Source: Candidatus Bathyarchaeota archaeon
GTDB lineage: Archaea > Thermoproteota > Bathyarchaeia > Bathyarchaeales > Bathycorpusculaceae
Assembly (NCBI GenBank): GCA_018396615.1
Contig: JAGTQT010000033.1
Location: forward strand, 1 to 13,783
DNA: 13,783 nucleotides
Reading direction: 5' to 3'
The stretch's first letter is position 1, and each line of letters starts with the position of its first letter. The position numbers were made by a program, and so were the translations under genes. This document shows, piece after piece, positions 1 to 5,551 of this stretch. The notes below the pieces were generated by a model. The model searched no databases and had not been told where the DNA came from. It worked only from the letters and a program-made list of their open reading frames with translations.

Positions 1-2
1 GC

Positions 3-359
3 TATCACCGAGAAGAGTTTGCCGTTATAAAGGGTCGTGTGATTAGGCTTAGAAACGTTGATGGACGGTGTTATTTTTACAGTCCTGCTGATAAAAAATG
101 TCGAATCTATGGAAAAAGACCATTGGGATGCTATCTTTACCCTGTTGTGTATTTGGTAAATGAGGGTGCTATAGTTGATGAATTATGCCCAATGAGACAC
201 ACAGTTTCAGAAGAAGAAGTGAGAACGAAAGCGAAAATCCTCGACAAACTCTTGAAAAAGATAGATAACGAAAGAGCGCACTGCACAAAACCATTAATGC
301 CAATAGATACAAATACGAGCCGGTGCAAACCAAAAGGAGCTACTGTAAAAAATAGGTGA
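3..359 (+). CDS. YkgJ-like cysteine-cluster (CxxCxxCC) protein, 5'-truncated by the window edge
   Basis: The frame is open to the left edge of the window, so this is the C-terminal part of a longer gene. The GTG at 39 is simply the first start-like codon inside the window. What is visible matches the latter half of the YkgJ/CxxCxxCC family: a cysteine followed by I-Y-x-x-R-P-x-x-C-x-x-Y-P, then a further Cys-Pro about 24 residues on. The family's leading CxxCxxCC cluster would lie upstream, outside the window. These proteins are thought to bind zinc or an iron-sulfur cluster, and some relatives (FliB) are flagellin N-methylases. The exact activity here cannot be told from the sequence. It ends with TGA and is followed 10 nt later by the next gene with a good ribosome binding site, so the two are probably co-transcribed. 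The family call is fairly secure; the function is not. Confidence 0.8.
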   Translation, partial: YHREEFAVIKGRVIRLRNVDGRCYFYSPADKKCRIYGKRPLGCYLYPVVYLVNEGAIVDELCPMRHTVSEEEVRTKAKILDKLLKKIDNERAHCTKPLMPIDTNTSRCKPKGATVKNR

Positions 360-369
360 GGTACGAATA

Positions 370-636
370 ATGGAACAAACAAAAAAGGAATCCCTGCTCG
401 AGCGTTATTGGAGGCTTAGAGGAGAGGCGGATGAATTGTATCAGAGAAGAATGAGAGAAATCAATCAAAGAATTAACGAGGAAATGAGAAAGCCTGTACA
501 GAGAGAACTTGATGCTTTGGAAGATGCTATAGAGAGAGGAGAACTTGCTGAGGTTTTGCATCACAAACTAATACTAGAAGTCCTACTGGGGCAGCAATCT
601 TCATCACCCAAAAGCGCTTCGGATTCAGTTTTATGA
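370..636 (+). CDS. Small charged helical protein, unknown function
   Basis: This 88-residue protein is not recognised. Residues 1-70 are very rich in Glu, Arg and Lys with regularly spaced Leu and Ile and no helix breakers apart from one proline, so a long helix or coiled coil is expected. The last 15 residues are Ser-rich and probably disordered. There is no signal peptide or membrane segment. The start is well supported: the sequence GGTGAGG at 355-361 matches the archaeal anti-Shine-Dalgarno and sits 8 nt before the ATG. The gene begins 10 nt after the YkgJ-like gene stops and is probably its operon partner. It could be a small subunit or regulator of that protein, but nothing in the sequence shows this directly. 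Confidence 0.65.
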   Translation: MEQTKKESLLERYWRLRGEADELYQRRMREINQRINEEMRKPVQRELDALEDAIERGELAEVLHHKLILEVLLGQQSSSPKSASDSVL

Positions 637-730
637 CTTGTGTAAGTACAATTAATTGGTTATCAGAGACTTGAAACGGAAGGATGGCAGAGGAGGAAAA
701 GTCCGCTAAAGTTTTCTAGCATGAGTTTGA

Positions 731-976
731 ATGTTATCTACGTTTAAGGTGCCGTTTGAATTGGTTAAGTGGGAGTATAAGGTGATTCCGATAAAGACGC
801 GGATTCATTCAGATCATTTCCAAGCTGACAGTAAGCCAATCATAGACGATGTCCAAAATGACTTGAATGCCCTAGGCTGTGAAGGATGGGAACTTGTCAG
901 CGTTCAAGACATTAGTCTGCCAGACGGTAGAATGTTTACTGTTGCCTACCTCAAGAGACGAAAAGGGGTTAGCTAG
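731..976 (+). CDS. DUF4177-type small protein
   Basis: This 81-residue protein has the layout of DUF4177 proteins: an early W-E-Y-K-V-I-P strand at residues 14-20, a helix with L-N-A-L-G-C-E-G-W-E-L-V-S-V at about 46-59, and a final strand ending in A-Y-L-K-R-R. Length and motif order fit the family, which is small, soluble and functionally uncharacterised. The start is forced: a TGA codon lies directly upstream in frame at 728-730. No convincing Shine-Dalgarno lies at the usual distance; an AGGAGG at 691-696 is too far away. A leaderless transcript or a start a few codons later are both possible. The next ORF begins 60 nt downstream on the same strand. Confidence 0.72.
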   Translation: MLSTFKVPFELVKWEYKVIPIKTRIHSDHFQADSKPIIDDVQNDLNALGCEGWELVSVQDISLPDGRMFTVAYLKRRKGVS

Positions 977-1036
977 AGAGGCGCTATCCATAAAAGACAA
1001 GCTTGCTATCCTAACTATCATAAAGCCTGGAAAACC

Positions 1037-1372
1037 ATGATTGACGAATCCAGCAATAAAGTATCAACTTCTCCAGAAAAGCTCTTAATCGATAACCCGT
1101 CTGACTTTCAATTCCATGCCGCCTATCTCACTTACTCTAGCATTTATGACAAAGCAACCAACCCCGAAATTAGAAATCAGCTAAACCAGAACATTAGGGC
1201 GCTTCAACAAAACCAAATAGACTATTCAACCTTTTACAAAAACATCAATCAATACCGAACAGAAGACGGTTCTCAACATAACTATGGTCGAGCGCTTATA
1301 AAAACACAGAGAAAGCGGGACTGGCGCAGAAAAACGCAGAGACACGAAAGAATTGAACGGCATAAAAAATGA
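1037..1372 (+). CDS. Hypothetical protein with basic C-terminal tail
   Basis: I do not recognise this 111-residue protein. Residues 1-20 look disordered. Residues 20-75 are polar and predicted helical, with many Asn, Gln and Tyr. Residues 88-111 form a strongly basic tail rich in Lys, Arg and His, which suggests nucleic acid binding. The frame stays open upstream as far as the stop codon of the DUF4177 gene (974-976), but that stretch has no ATG, GTG or TTG, so the ATG at 1037 is the first usable start. No strong ribosome binding site is present. The gene may be co-transcribed with the DUF4177 gene. Because its composition is unusual and no family is recognised, it may be an accessory gene or not expressed. 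Confidence 0.5.
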   Translation: MIDESSNKVSTSPEKLLIDNPSDFQFHAAYLTYSSIYDKATNPEIRNQLNQNIRALQQNQIDYSTFYKNINQYRTEDGSQHNYGRALIKTQRKRDWRRKTQRHERIERHKK

Positions 1373-1418
1373 CTGCGTGCACTAGTGGCAGAAAAGCATC
1401 GCTTGCTGTAAAAGTCAT

Positions 1419-1494
1419 TTTTACTGGTAAACGCGTGTTCTAATTTTCACCCCACCCACAATAACCAAATTGAGCCTATTTAGCTAAAATAAGC
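1419..1494 (+). repeat. Composite intergenic element, copy A (palindrome, N16, C-rich box, hairpin)
   Basis: The element begins with TTTACTGGTAAA (1420-1431, one mismatch from a perfect palindrome). Exactly 16 nt later comes CACCCCACCCAC. About 10 nt further on is a hairpin at about 1470-1498: a 12-position stem with 11 pairs and the loop AGCTA. Copies B (near 5552) and C (near 3469, opposite strand) share the palindrome, the 16-nt spacing and the C-rich box. Copy B also has a matching hairpin. Function is unknown. A dispersed repeat, the end of a non-autonomous element or a regulatory site are all possible. Confidence 0.6.
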
Positions 1495-1555
1495 TCAAAA
1501 ATATACCTAGTTCCAAATGTGGAGGTAGTTTTACATCTCACTTTAAATTCTCAGA

Positions 1556-1566
1556 GTCTATATAGA
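1556..1566 (+). promoter_or_regulatory. Possible TATA box upstream of the small ORF and broken surface gene
   Basis: The sequence GTCTATATAGA resembles an archaeal TATA box and lies about 25-33 nt before the ATG of the 32-codon ORF at 1589. It is also enclosed by a 6-bp inverted repeat, ATTCTC and GAGAAT. Promoter activity is an inference from sequence only, and the downstream genes look decayed. Confidence 0.3.
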
Positions 1567-1588
1567 GAATGTACATGAGTTGAAGAAA

Positions 1589-1687
1589 ATGGGCACGGAG
1601 AATTTTAGAAATTACTTACGAGTCAATAAGCGGCATTGGGATGCATTAGCCAAGCGTGATTTGAACAAAAAGCTAATTCTATTGTAG
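1589..1687 (+). pseudogene. 32-codon ORF, possible N-terminal remnant of a SAM methyltransferase
   Basis: A short ORF begins at ATG 1589 and ends with TAG at 1685-1687, 2 nt before the ATG of the next ORF. Its peptide contains E-N-F-R-N-Y-L-R-V-N-K-R-H-W-D-A-L-A. That resembles the extreme N-terminus of many class I SAM-dependent methyltransferases, which often start with a pattern like E-x-Y-x-x-x-N-x-x-H-W-(D/N)-x-L. The methyltransferase fold itself is absent. It therefore looks like a leftover gene start, joined to an unrelated downstream gene fragment. The peptide is short and the resemblance rests on pattern memory, so confidence is low. Confidence 0.3.
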
Positions 1688-1689
1688 AT

Positions 1690-2835
1690 ATGGGTCAACC
1701 AGAGTTGGCATTTGTACTACGAAGTGTTCCCTTGTTGCCAATGGGTGTTCCATTCAATCATACGTTTGCGGCTCAAAATGACAGCGACCCACTTCTGGAT
1801 GGTCTTGGTGGCAGTTTCAAGTTATCCCTTGATTCTAAAGACGTATATGCGAATGGCACACTTGTAGGTTGGCAACTTGAATATCCGTTTCTAATGGCAT
1901 CGAGAACCATAAACAGAACGAAAGAGCTGATGGAGCAGGTAAAGCCAGTTATTAAGGACATCTTATATCAGACCGTTCTTAGCATCTCTTCGAATATAAG
2001 TAGTGTTATTAATTATGATTTCCCAAGCTTATCGGTTACAGATATGCAGCTTAACGCAATTGTGGACAACACAACTGAAACCATGATAAAATTCTTAACT
2101 GGTCTTTATGAATCCAGACTCAAAACACCTACTGAAATCATCGTACCCATACACGTCTCTATTGGAGACATCATTGTTGATGAGAACATCACAATTCCGA
2201 TACCTGTCGAGATTCAAGAAATTGTTAAGCCAGCGACAATAGTTGCAGAGTCAGCCGACGGATTAGCGGCAATTCTTCGCTATGAAGTGGGAAACCACAA
2301 AGCCGTTTACTTCACTTTTAAGCCCTCACTGGAGCCTTCAAGCGGACCAGCCGAACAGCTTATGAAAAATACAATCAAATGGGCCAGTCAACCGCCAACG
2401 CCAGTTTCCATGACGGTTGTTAGCAACATGGGAATCCCAACACAGCTTTTAAGTACCATACAACAGCAGTTAGGGCTGCCAGACATTGCTATAGGTAAAT
2501 GGAACGGAAGCGATGTGATTAACGAAAAAAAGATGTATCAATTTACTCTCGAACTGGAAAAGGCAGATTCTGTTGTTTATTGGTATGGCGACCCTGCAAA
2601 GGTCACTCTAAGCTCCGGCACAACCACATATACCGCCACAAACGTTACAGTTGCAGATGTGCGTGGGGCATTCATAGGCTACGTTTCAATGAAAGGAACA
2701 TGGACTTTAAGCATAAAGCTAAAAGCTGATGACCCACTCCTCACTCCAGTAGCCTTTGAAGCGTATCCTTCATACGATACTACAAAACCTTTCATAGATA
2801 TTCCGCTCCAAGAACCAGAGATGGTCATGCCTTAA
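1690..2835 (+). CDS. Secreted surface protein, N-terminal fragment of a gene broken by an in-frame TAA
   Basis: This 381-residue reading frame continues in the same frame beyond its TAA stop (2833-2835) into the 2851-3228 ORF, and the two together read as one protein. The product is Asn-, Ser- and Thr-rich with about nine N-x-S/T sequons, as expected of an extracytoplasmic glycoprotein. Around residues 186-233 the pattern A-E-S-A-D-G-L-A-A...A-V-Y-F-T-F...N-T-I-K-W-A-S resembles the end of glutamine-amidotransferase-like folds found in archaeal secreted proteins. Residues about 260-370 look like a beta-sandwich domain. No signal peptide is present. The frame extends upstream only to a TGA at 1657-1659, so the true 5' end is probably missing. 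The original protein was likely larger, exported and anchored at its C-terminus. I consider it a decayed gene; expression of a shortened product is possible but unsupported. Confidence 0.6.
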   Translation: MGQPELAFVLRSVPLLPMGVPFNHTFAAQNDSDPLLDGLGGSFKLSLDSKDVYANGTLVGWQLEYPFLMASRTINRTKELMEQVKPVIKDILYQTVLSISSNISSVINYDFPSLSVTDMQLNAIVDNTTETMIKFLTGLYESRLKTPTEIIVPIHVSIGDIIVDENITIPIPVEIQEIVKPATIVAESADGLAAILRYEVGNHKAVYFTFKPSLEPSSGPAEQLMKNTIKWASQPPTPVSMTVVSNMGIPTQLLSTIQQQLGLPDIAIGKWNGSDVINEKKMYQFTLELEKADSVVYWYGDPAKVTLSSGTTTYTATNVTVADVRGAFIGYVSMKGTWTLSIKLKADDPLLTPVAFEAYPSYDTTKPFIDIPLQEPEMVMP

Positions 2836-2850
2836 GAAAACGTTACAATT

Positions 2851-3228
2851 TTGGTAAATGTAACTGATACAGAAAGCGGAATCGCAGAAGTAATCCTATC
2901 CTACAGCGCAGACAACGGCACAACATGGAATAATATAACGATGACCCCCGAAACAGACGACGTTTATATGGGTCAGATTTCAGGTTTCTCAGAAGGAACT
3001 CATGTAGGGTATAAAATTATAGCATACGACAACGCCGGAAATGTAGAAACAAACAACAACCTCGGACAATACTACATATACACAGTGATCCCGGAATTTC
3101 CCACATTAACATCATTCCCAATAATAGCACTTATTGTAACAAGCGCCATAACGTTCCTAAAAGTAAGGCACTCGCTAAAGCACAGAAAAAACTGGAGACA
3201 AGCAACAGGGGAGACAAAAAATGTTTAG
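2851..3228 (+). CDS. C-terminal fragment of the same surface protein: Ig-like domain plus PEF-CTERM anchor
   Basis: The coordinates start at a TTG codon, but the coding similarity runs continuously from 2836, directly after the in-frame TAA. Residues 2-75 form an Ig/Fn3-like domain with the pattern D-x-x-S-G-I...V-x-L-x-Y-S-x-D-x-G...W-N, then G-T-x-V-x-Y-K-I-x-A-x-D-N-A-G-N. This pattern is common in archaeal cell-surface proteins. Then comes P-E-F-P (81-84), a hydrophobic helix (about 85-104) and a basic tail, which is the layout of a PEF-CTERM sorting signal handled by archaeosortases. Three sequons are visible. Independent translation is unlikely because no ribosome binding site precedes the TTG. 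I treat it as the 3' half of a gene inactivated by a nonsense mutation, or as an assembly or sequencing error. Confidence 0.6.
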   Translation: MVNVTDTESGIAEVILSYSADNGTTWNNITMTPETDDVYMGQISGFSEGTHVGYKIIAYDNAGNVETNNNLGQYYIYTVIPEFPTLTSFPIIALIVTSAITFLKVRHSLKHRKNWRQATGETKNV

Positions 3229-3248
3229 GTCTTGTCAGAAACAAGTCT

Positions 3249-3291
3249 CAGAGTATTATACGTATTTCAAAGCATATACGAATATACTCTG
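3249..3291 (+). terminator. Long imperfect hairpin after the surface-protein gene
   Basis: CAGAGTAT (3249-3256) pairs with ATACTCTG (3284-3291), and inside it CGTAT (3261-3265) pairs with ATACG (3276-3280). A smaller hairpin, CTTGT-cagaa-ACAAG, lies just before it, immediately after the stop codon at 3228. The structure is followed by an A run, not a T run, on the + strand. It could stabilise or end the transcript but is not a standard U-tract terminator. Confidence 0.4.
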
Positions 3292-3312
3292 AAAAAATCG
3301 GTTGCACGAATA

Positions 3313-3399
3313 TCAGATTGGATTGAGCTCTACAAAATCGTATTCTAATTCTGCAATTATCGGCAATCTATCACGACAGAAATAATGCATACTCATCAT
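3313..3399 (-). other. Possible 28-codon small ORF
   Basis: On the minus strand an ATG-ATG start at 3399 opens a 28-codon frame ending in TGA at 3313-3315. The peptide is protein-like in composition, with one Cys, an acidic middle (A-E-L-E-Y-D-F-V-E-L) and no low complexity. It lies downstream of the minus-strand toxin-antitoxin-like module, beyond the likely terminator. No family is recognised and no clear ribosome binding site is seen. It may be chance. Confidence 0.15.
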
Positions 3400-3418
3400 T
3401 TTTCACGAAAAGAATGTG

Positions 3419-3461
3419 AAAAAAGCTTCAGAAGAGTGAAGTGCGGGGGGTTGGACCCCCC
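3419..3461 (-). terminator. Intrinsic-type terminator for the minus-strand regulator/nucleotidyltransferase operon
   Basis: Read on the minus strand, a G/C hairpin (six C/G pairs, 3456-3461 with 3445-3450) is followed by a second hairpin, CTTCA-ctcttc-TGAAG (3441-3426), and then a C and six T residues (3424-3419). It lies 60-100 nt beyond the stop of the nucleotidyltransferase gene. Further on, TTTTTCAC and GTGAAAAA (3399-3423) form another 8-bp inverted repeat. The arrangement fits transcription termination by a T-rich tract. Confidence 0.5.
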
Positions 3462-3480
3462 ATCCAACTTTACCGGTAAA
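3441..3480 (-). repeat. Composite intergenic element, copy C (inverted orientation)
   Basis: On the minus strand this reads TTTACCGGTAAA (a perfect 12-bp palindrome at 3469-3480), then 16 nt, then AACCCCCCGCAC (3452-3441). Palindrome, spacing and C-rich box all match copies A and B. Inside the 16-nt spacer and the C box, two mutually exclusive hairpins are possible: GGGGGG (3445-3450) with CCCCCC (3456-3461), or GTTGGA (3450-3455) with TCCAAC (3463-3468). The function is not known. Confidence 0.6.
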
Positions 3481-3521
3481 AAACATACTGAATGTTGCTA
3501 TAAAATCGCTTACCTTTTTTC

Positions 3522-4064
3522 TTACGAGGCTTGAATGGTTTGTAGAATTGTAAGCACTCCAGCTTCTCTTGCTCTTTTCTGAAGATATTTGTTGTCCAGT
3601 TTGTTTTCTTGTCTAACCAACACGCTTTTTACATCTTGTTCATCAGTTACTCCCCTATCGGGTCTAGCCAGTTTATTTACTATGAAATCTTCTGCAGAAA
3701 CAATCCATGCCCAAATGTTCGAATCCAGTTTGACTTTCTGTCTTCTTTCAAGGGTTTCTTCATCAAAAACAATCCCGTCAGGCCTTAACCATAGTTCTAT
3801 TTCTATTTTCTCTTTCTGATCCAAAATAACGATTAGAGGGTTCTTAGGAGAGCAAATAGTTGGCTCAAAATCTACTGATCGTAGCAAATTTAGAAAGTGA
3901 TTCAGTTCCTCGCCGGACTTAATTGCCACAGCTAAGTCAATGTCAACTGTTGCCCGCATTCTTCCGTAGAAAGGAAGAGCATAACCACCAATGATCATGT
4001 AGGGGACATTGCTATCTTCAAATAGTTTCAGAAGTCTCTGAAGAGACCTTAATATTGTGGGCAA
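3522..4064 (-). CDS. MNT/AbiEii-like nucleotidyltransferase, probable toxin
   Basis: This 180-residue protein has the nucleotidyltransferase-superfamily signature: G-G (26-27) in V-P-Y-M-I-I-G-G-Y-A-L, then R-x-T-x-D-I-D-L-A-V with the metal-binding pair D41 and D43, and a later acidic strand I-E-I-E-L-W (E88/E90) that could supply the third carboxylate. A late E-D-F-I-V-N-K-L motif is typical of AbiEii/DUF6036-type proteins. The family transfers nucleotides to RNA or protein, and several members are toxins of type IV-like systems. The start is a TTG, the only usable one, because a stop lies two codons upstream. It is supported by GGAG (minus strand, 4078-4075) 10 nt before it. The gene overlaps the 3' end of the upstream regulator gene by 47 nt in another frame, implying translational coupling. 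The toxin role is inferred from family and pairing. Confidence 0.75.
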   Translation of the reverse strand: MPTILRSLQRLLKLFEDSNVPYMIIGGYALPFYGRMRATVDIDLAVAIKSGEELNHFLNLLRSVDFEPTICSPKNPLIVILDQKEKIEIELWLRPDGIVFDEETLERRQKVKLDSNIWAWIVSAEDFIVNKLARPDRGVTDEQDVKSVLVRQENKLDNKYLQKRAREAGVLTILQTIQAS

Positions 4065-4428
4065 TTGTATTCAGCTCCATAAATATTTGGAAGGGCGAAT
4101 GGCCATTTGCAACAAGTCTACTAGCATATAATGCATCTCTCACTGCGTGTTCTATATCCTCTTTTCTCGCTCTAAGGGGTTTCATTTTTAATTTCCTATA
4201 GGTTTCCAGAAACTCAAGACCTAAGGGGGTGCATATTATGTTCTTTTTAGGTCTACCTCTCCTCGAATATGTAACTTGTCGCAAATCAATGAGCTTTTCT
4301 TTGTTCATCTCTCTTAATAAGGAGACAACCCTTGATGTCTTCCATTCCAGTGCCTGGATTAAGTCTCTGACACCGCATGCTGTCGATATAGCAGTTTCAA
4401 GTATCTGTGCTCTTTGGTCCAAAGACAT
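4018..4428 (-). CDS. Winged-helix DNA-binding protein, probable antitoxin/autoregulator
   Basis: This 136-residue protein begins with a winged helix: helices at about 5-15, 19-27 and the recognition helix 31-44 (K-T-S-R-V-V-S-L-L-R-E-M), then a two-strand wing at 46-67 containing S-R-R-G-R-P-K-K-N. Residues 68-80 (T-P-L-G-L-E-F-L-E-T-Y) are typical of archaeal MarR/ArsR-like regulators. The C-terminal 50 residues are helical and may bind the partner. It is the first gene of a two-gene operon with the overlapping nucleotidyltransferase gene, matching the order of AbiEi-AbiEii-like pairs. A TATA box and a perfect inverted repeat lie directly upstream, which suggests self-repression. The antitoxin role is an inference; a plain regulator of an adjacent metabolic nucleotidyltransferase is the alternative. 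Confidence 0.72.
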   Translation of the reverse strand: MSLDQRAQILETAISTACGVRDLIQALEWKTSRVVSLLREMNKEKLIDLRQVTYSRRGRPKKNIICTPLGLEFLETYRKLKMKPLRARKEDIEHAVRDALYASRLVANGHSPFQIFMELNTIAHNIKVSSETSETI

Positions 4429-4431
4429 TTT

Positions 4432-4448
4432 GTTTCCCTTCTGGAAAC
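4432..4448 (-). promoter_or_regulatory. Perfect inverted repeat, candidate operator for the winged-helix gene
   Basis: GTTTCC-cttct-GGAAAC is a perfect 6-bp inverted repeat with a 5-nt centre. It lies between the TATA box (4456-4464) and the ATG at 4428, and overlaps the likely transcription start and the Shine-Dalgarno GAAGGGA. A dimeric winged-helix protein bound here would block transcription. As RNA it could also fold and mask the ribosome binding site. Confidence 0.5.
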
Positions 4449-4455
4449 TTATTCA

Positions 4456-4464
4456 CTTATAAAG
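4456..4464 (-). promoter_or_regulatory. TATA box of the regulator/nucleotidyltransferase operon
   Basis: CTTTATAAG on the minus strand fits an archaeal TATA box. The predicted transcription start about 25 nt downstream falls just before the ATG at 4428, giving a very short or absent leader. Confidence 0.5.
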
Positions 4465-4573
4465 TAAGAGAGAAACAGCTATTTAAATATGTCGCAATCT
4501 TTTCTTGTGGCACCGTTTATCTTTTGCCAGTAAAATGTGCGTGGACATATTTGCGTAGTGTAAGTTTCTTCAA

Positions 4574-5176
4574 TCAGGAAGCATCATAAGATGCTTTGAG
4601 CCATTTCAGGAGACTTGCATCAATGTCTTTTTCATCTTTAAGTATTATCCCATAGAGTATCCGACTGAAACCCCATTTAGATATGCCCATCATTCGTGAG
4701 TCTGTTTCGGGAGGTTGGACGGGGAATCCCACCTCCAGCTTGCTCGTGTAAACTGAGACTATGGCAAAATTATAGCCTCTACGAAATGCGATATAGAATT
4801 TCTTCGGCTCAACTCGAACATCTGCTCCAAGTTTCTTAGCCTCATTCATTAAGAGTTCGAAAAGCGGTTTCATTTTGCCGTAGTTGCCTTCAAAATGATA
4901 ATCAATAGAGTATGCTGTGGGCCTGAGTTCACGGCGTTCTGTACTCGAATCATAGATCGTTTCCAAATACAGATGTATCCCCGCCGAAGGCATTTTGAAA
5001 GCAATATATCTCTTCAAAGCAATGTCAGGTTCAACCATTTTCGATGCTTGTTTTGTACGATCGGTAAAGCTCGGTGCGATAACTATGACTTTCACATCAC
5101 CTAGAGATTCGACTTCTATTTCTGGTCTCTTTTCGTGAATAAACCTCAAAATCGTATCGGGTTCTTGTCCACCCAA
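4574..5176 (-). CDS. C-terminal part of a frameshifted NucS-like nuclease/DUF5655 protein
   Basis: The meaningful sequence starts at D-T-I-L-R-F-I-H, about residue 7; the first residues are an out-of-frame read of the upstream half. Residues 7-95 are mixed alpha/beta, with a strand V-K-V-I-V-I-A-P followed by a helix, as seen after the nuclease core in DUF91-like proteins. Residues 100-198 match DUF5655: a helix with F-E-L-L-M-N-E-A-K-K-L, then V-E-P-K-K-F-Y-I-A-F, a hydrophobic strand, and a final helix L-L-K-W-L-K-A-S-Y. The upstream half lies at 5146-5409 in another minus-strand frame, and the two halves overlap by 31 nt. Together they give a protein of about 277 residues. The likely original role is DNA binding or cleavage in defence or repair, now probably lost unless the frameshift is an error. 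Confidence 0.62.
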   Translation of the reverse strand: MGGQEPDTILRFIHEKRPEIEVESLGDVKVIVIAPSFTDRTKQASKMVEPDIALKRYIAFKMPSAGIHLYLETIYDSSTERRELRPTAYSIDYHFEGNYGKMKPLFELLMNEAKKLGADVRVEPKKFYIAFRRGYNFAIVSVYTSKLEVGFPVQPPETDSRMMGISKWGFSRILYGIILKDEKDIDASLLKWLKASYDAS

Positions 5177-5409
5177 TTTGCGTATGAAAGGCTCTGTAAA
5201 AGCGCAGTCTCATCCTCTCCTTCTTGAACCTTGTATTCAATTACAACAGGGTTTTTGTTCTTATCCAAAGCTAAAGTATCAATAATACCAACGCCAACGG
5301 GCACAAAGTGATCTACAAAAAGCAAACCCTCTTCCAACATGTTCAAATCCTTCTCGACCGTTTGTTGGAGTTCTTTTTCACTTATTTCGATGGGTCTCGT
5401 TGGAATCAT
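5146..5409 (-). CDS. N-terminal PD-(D/E)XK nuclease half of the frameshifted NucS-like/DUF5655 gene
   Basis: This fragment carries the nuclease core of the NucS/DUF91 type: a leading helix with E-K-E-L-Q-Q-T-V-E-K-D-L, then G-I-I-D44-T-L-A-L, then V-V-I-E58-Y-K60. Together D44, E58 and K60 make a PD-(D/E)XK active site, followed by the L-Q-S-L-S-Y-A-N-W helix typical of the family. All catalytic residues are present, so loss of function would come from the break, not from active-site decay. After D-K-N-P the frame runs into TGA, while the neighbouring minus frame continues naturally with D-T-I-L-R-F. One missing base in the CCC run near 5159-5161 explains it. The ATG at 5409 has AGGGGT 5 nt upstream. 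NucS-type enzymes cut mismatched or branched DNA, and DUF91-DUF5655 proteins also occur in defence contexts. Confidence 0.65.
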   Translation of the reverse strand: MIPTRPIEISEKELQQTVEKDLNMLEEGLLFVDHFVPVGVGIIDTLALDKNKNPVVIEYKVQEGEDETALLQSLSYANWVDKNPIRF

Positions 5410-5418
5410 TGAATACCC

Positions 5419-5508
5419 CTAGAAGAGCCATAACTTGAGTTGTTCTCTTATGACTTTCGGTATTGACTCTTTGCAGTGGCACGCAAGGAAGACAAGCCCA
5501 AACGCTGC
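5419..5508 (-). other. Short open frame, possible C-terminal gene remnant
   Basis: Between TGA (5509-5511) and TAG (5419-5421) on the minus strand is a 29-codon open frame. It reads like a real protein C-terminus: a hydrophobic start with C-x-C, then K-V-I-R-E-Q-L-K-L-W-L-F. No start codon precedes it. It could be the tail of a lost gene just upstream of the broken nuclease gene, or chance. Confidence 0.18.
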
Positions 5509-5551
5509 TCACACTTCTTGCTTCATCTTCAAACATGCGTGCTATATTATA

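Noticed and set aside
684..719. 11-codon ORF with an internal AGGAGG upstream of the DUF4177 gene
   Set aside because: It is too short to support. The AGGAGG is 34 nt from the DUF4177 start, too far to be its ribosome binding site.
3441..3461. tRNA fragment or attachment site suggested by similarity to the tRNA-Leu 3' end
   Set aside because: Only nine GC-rich bases match (CCCCCCGCA), the T-arm is absent, and the match is explained by the repeated C box.
4522..4535. Possible fourth copy of the palindrome (TTTTGCCAGTAAAA)
   Set aside because: Only 10 of 12 positions match, it is not a palindrome, and no C-rich box follows at 16 nt on either strand.
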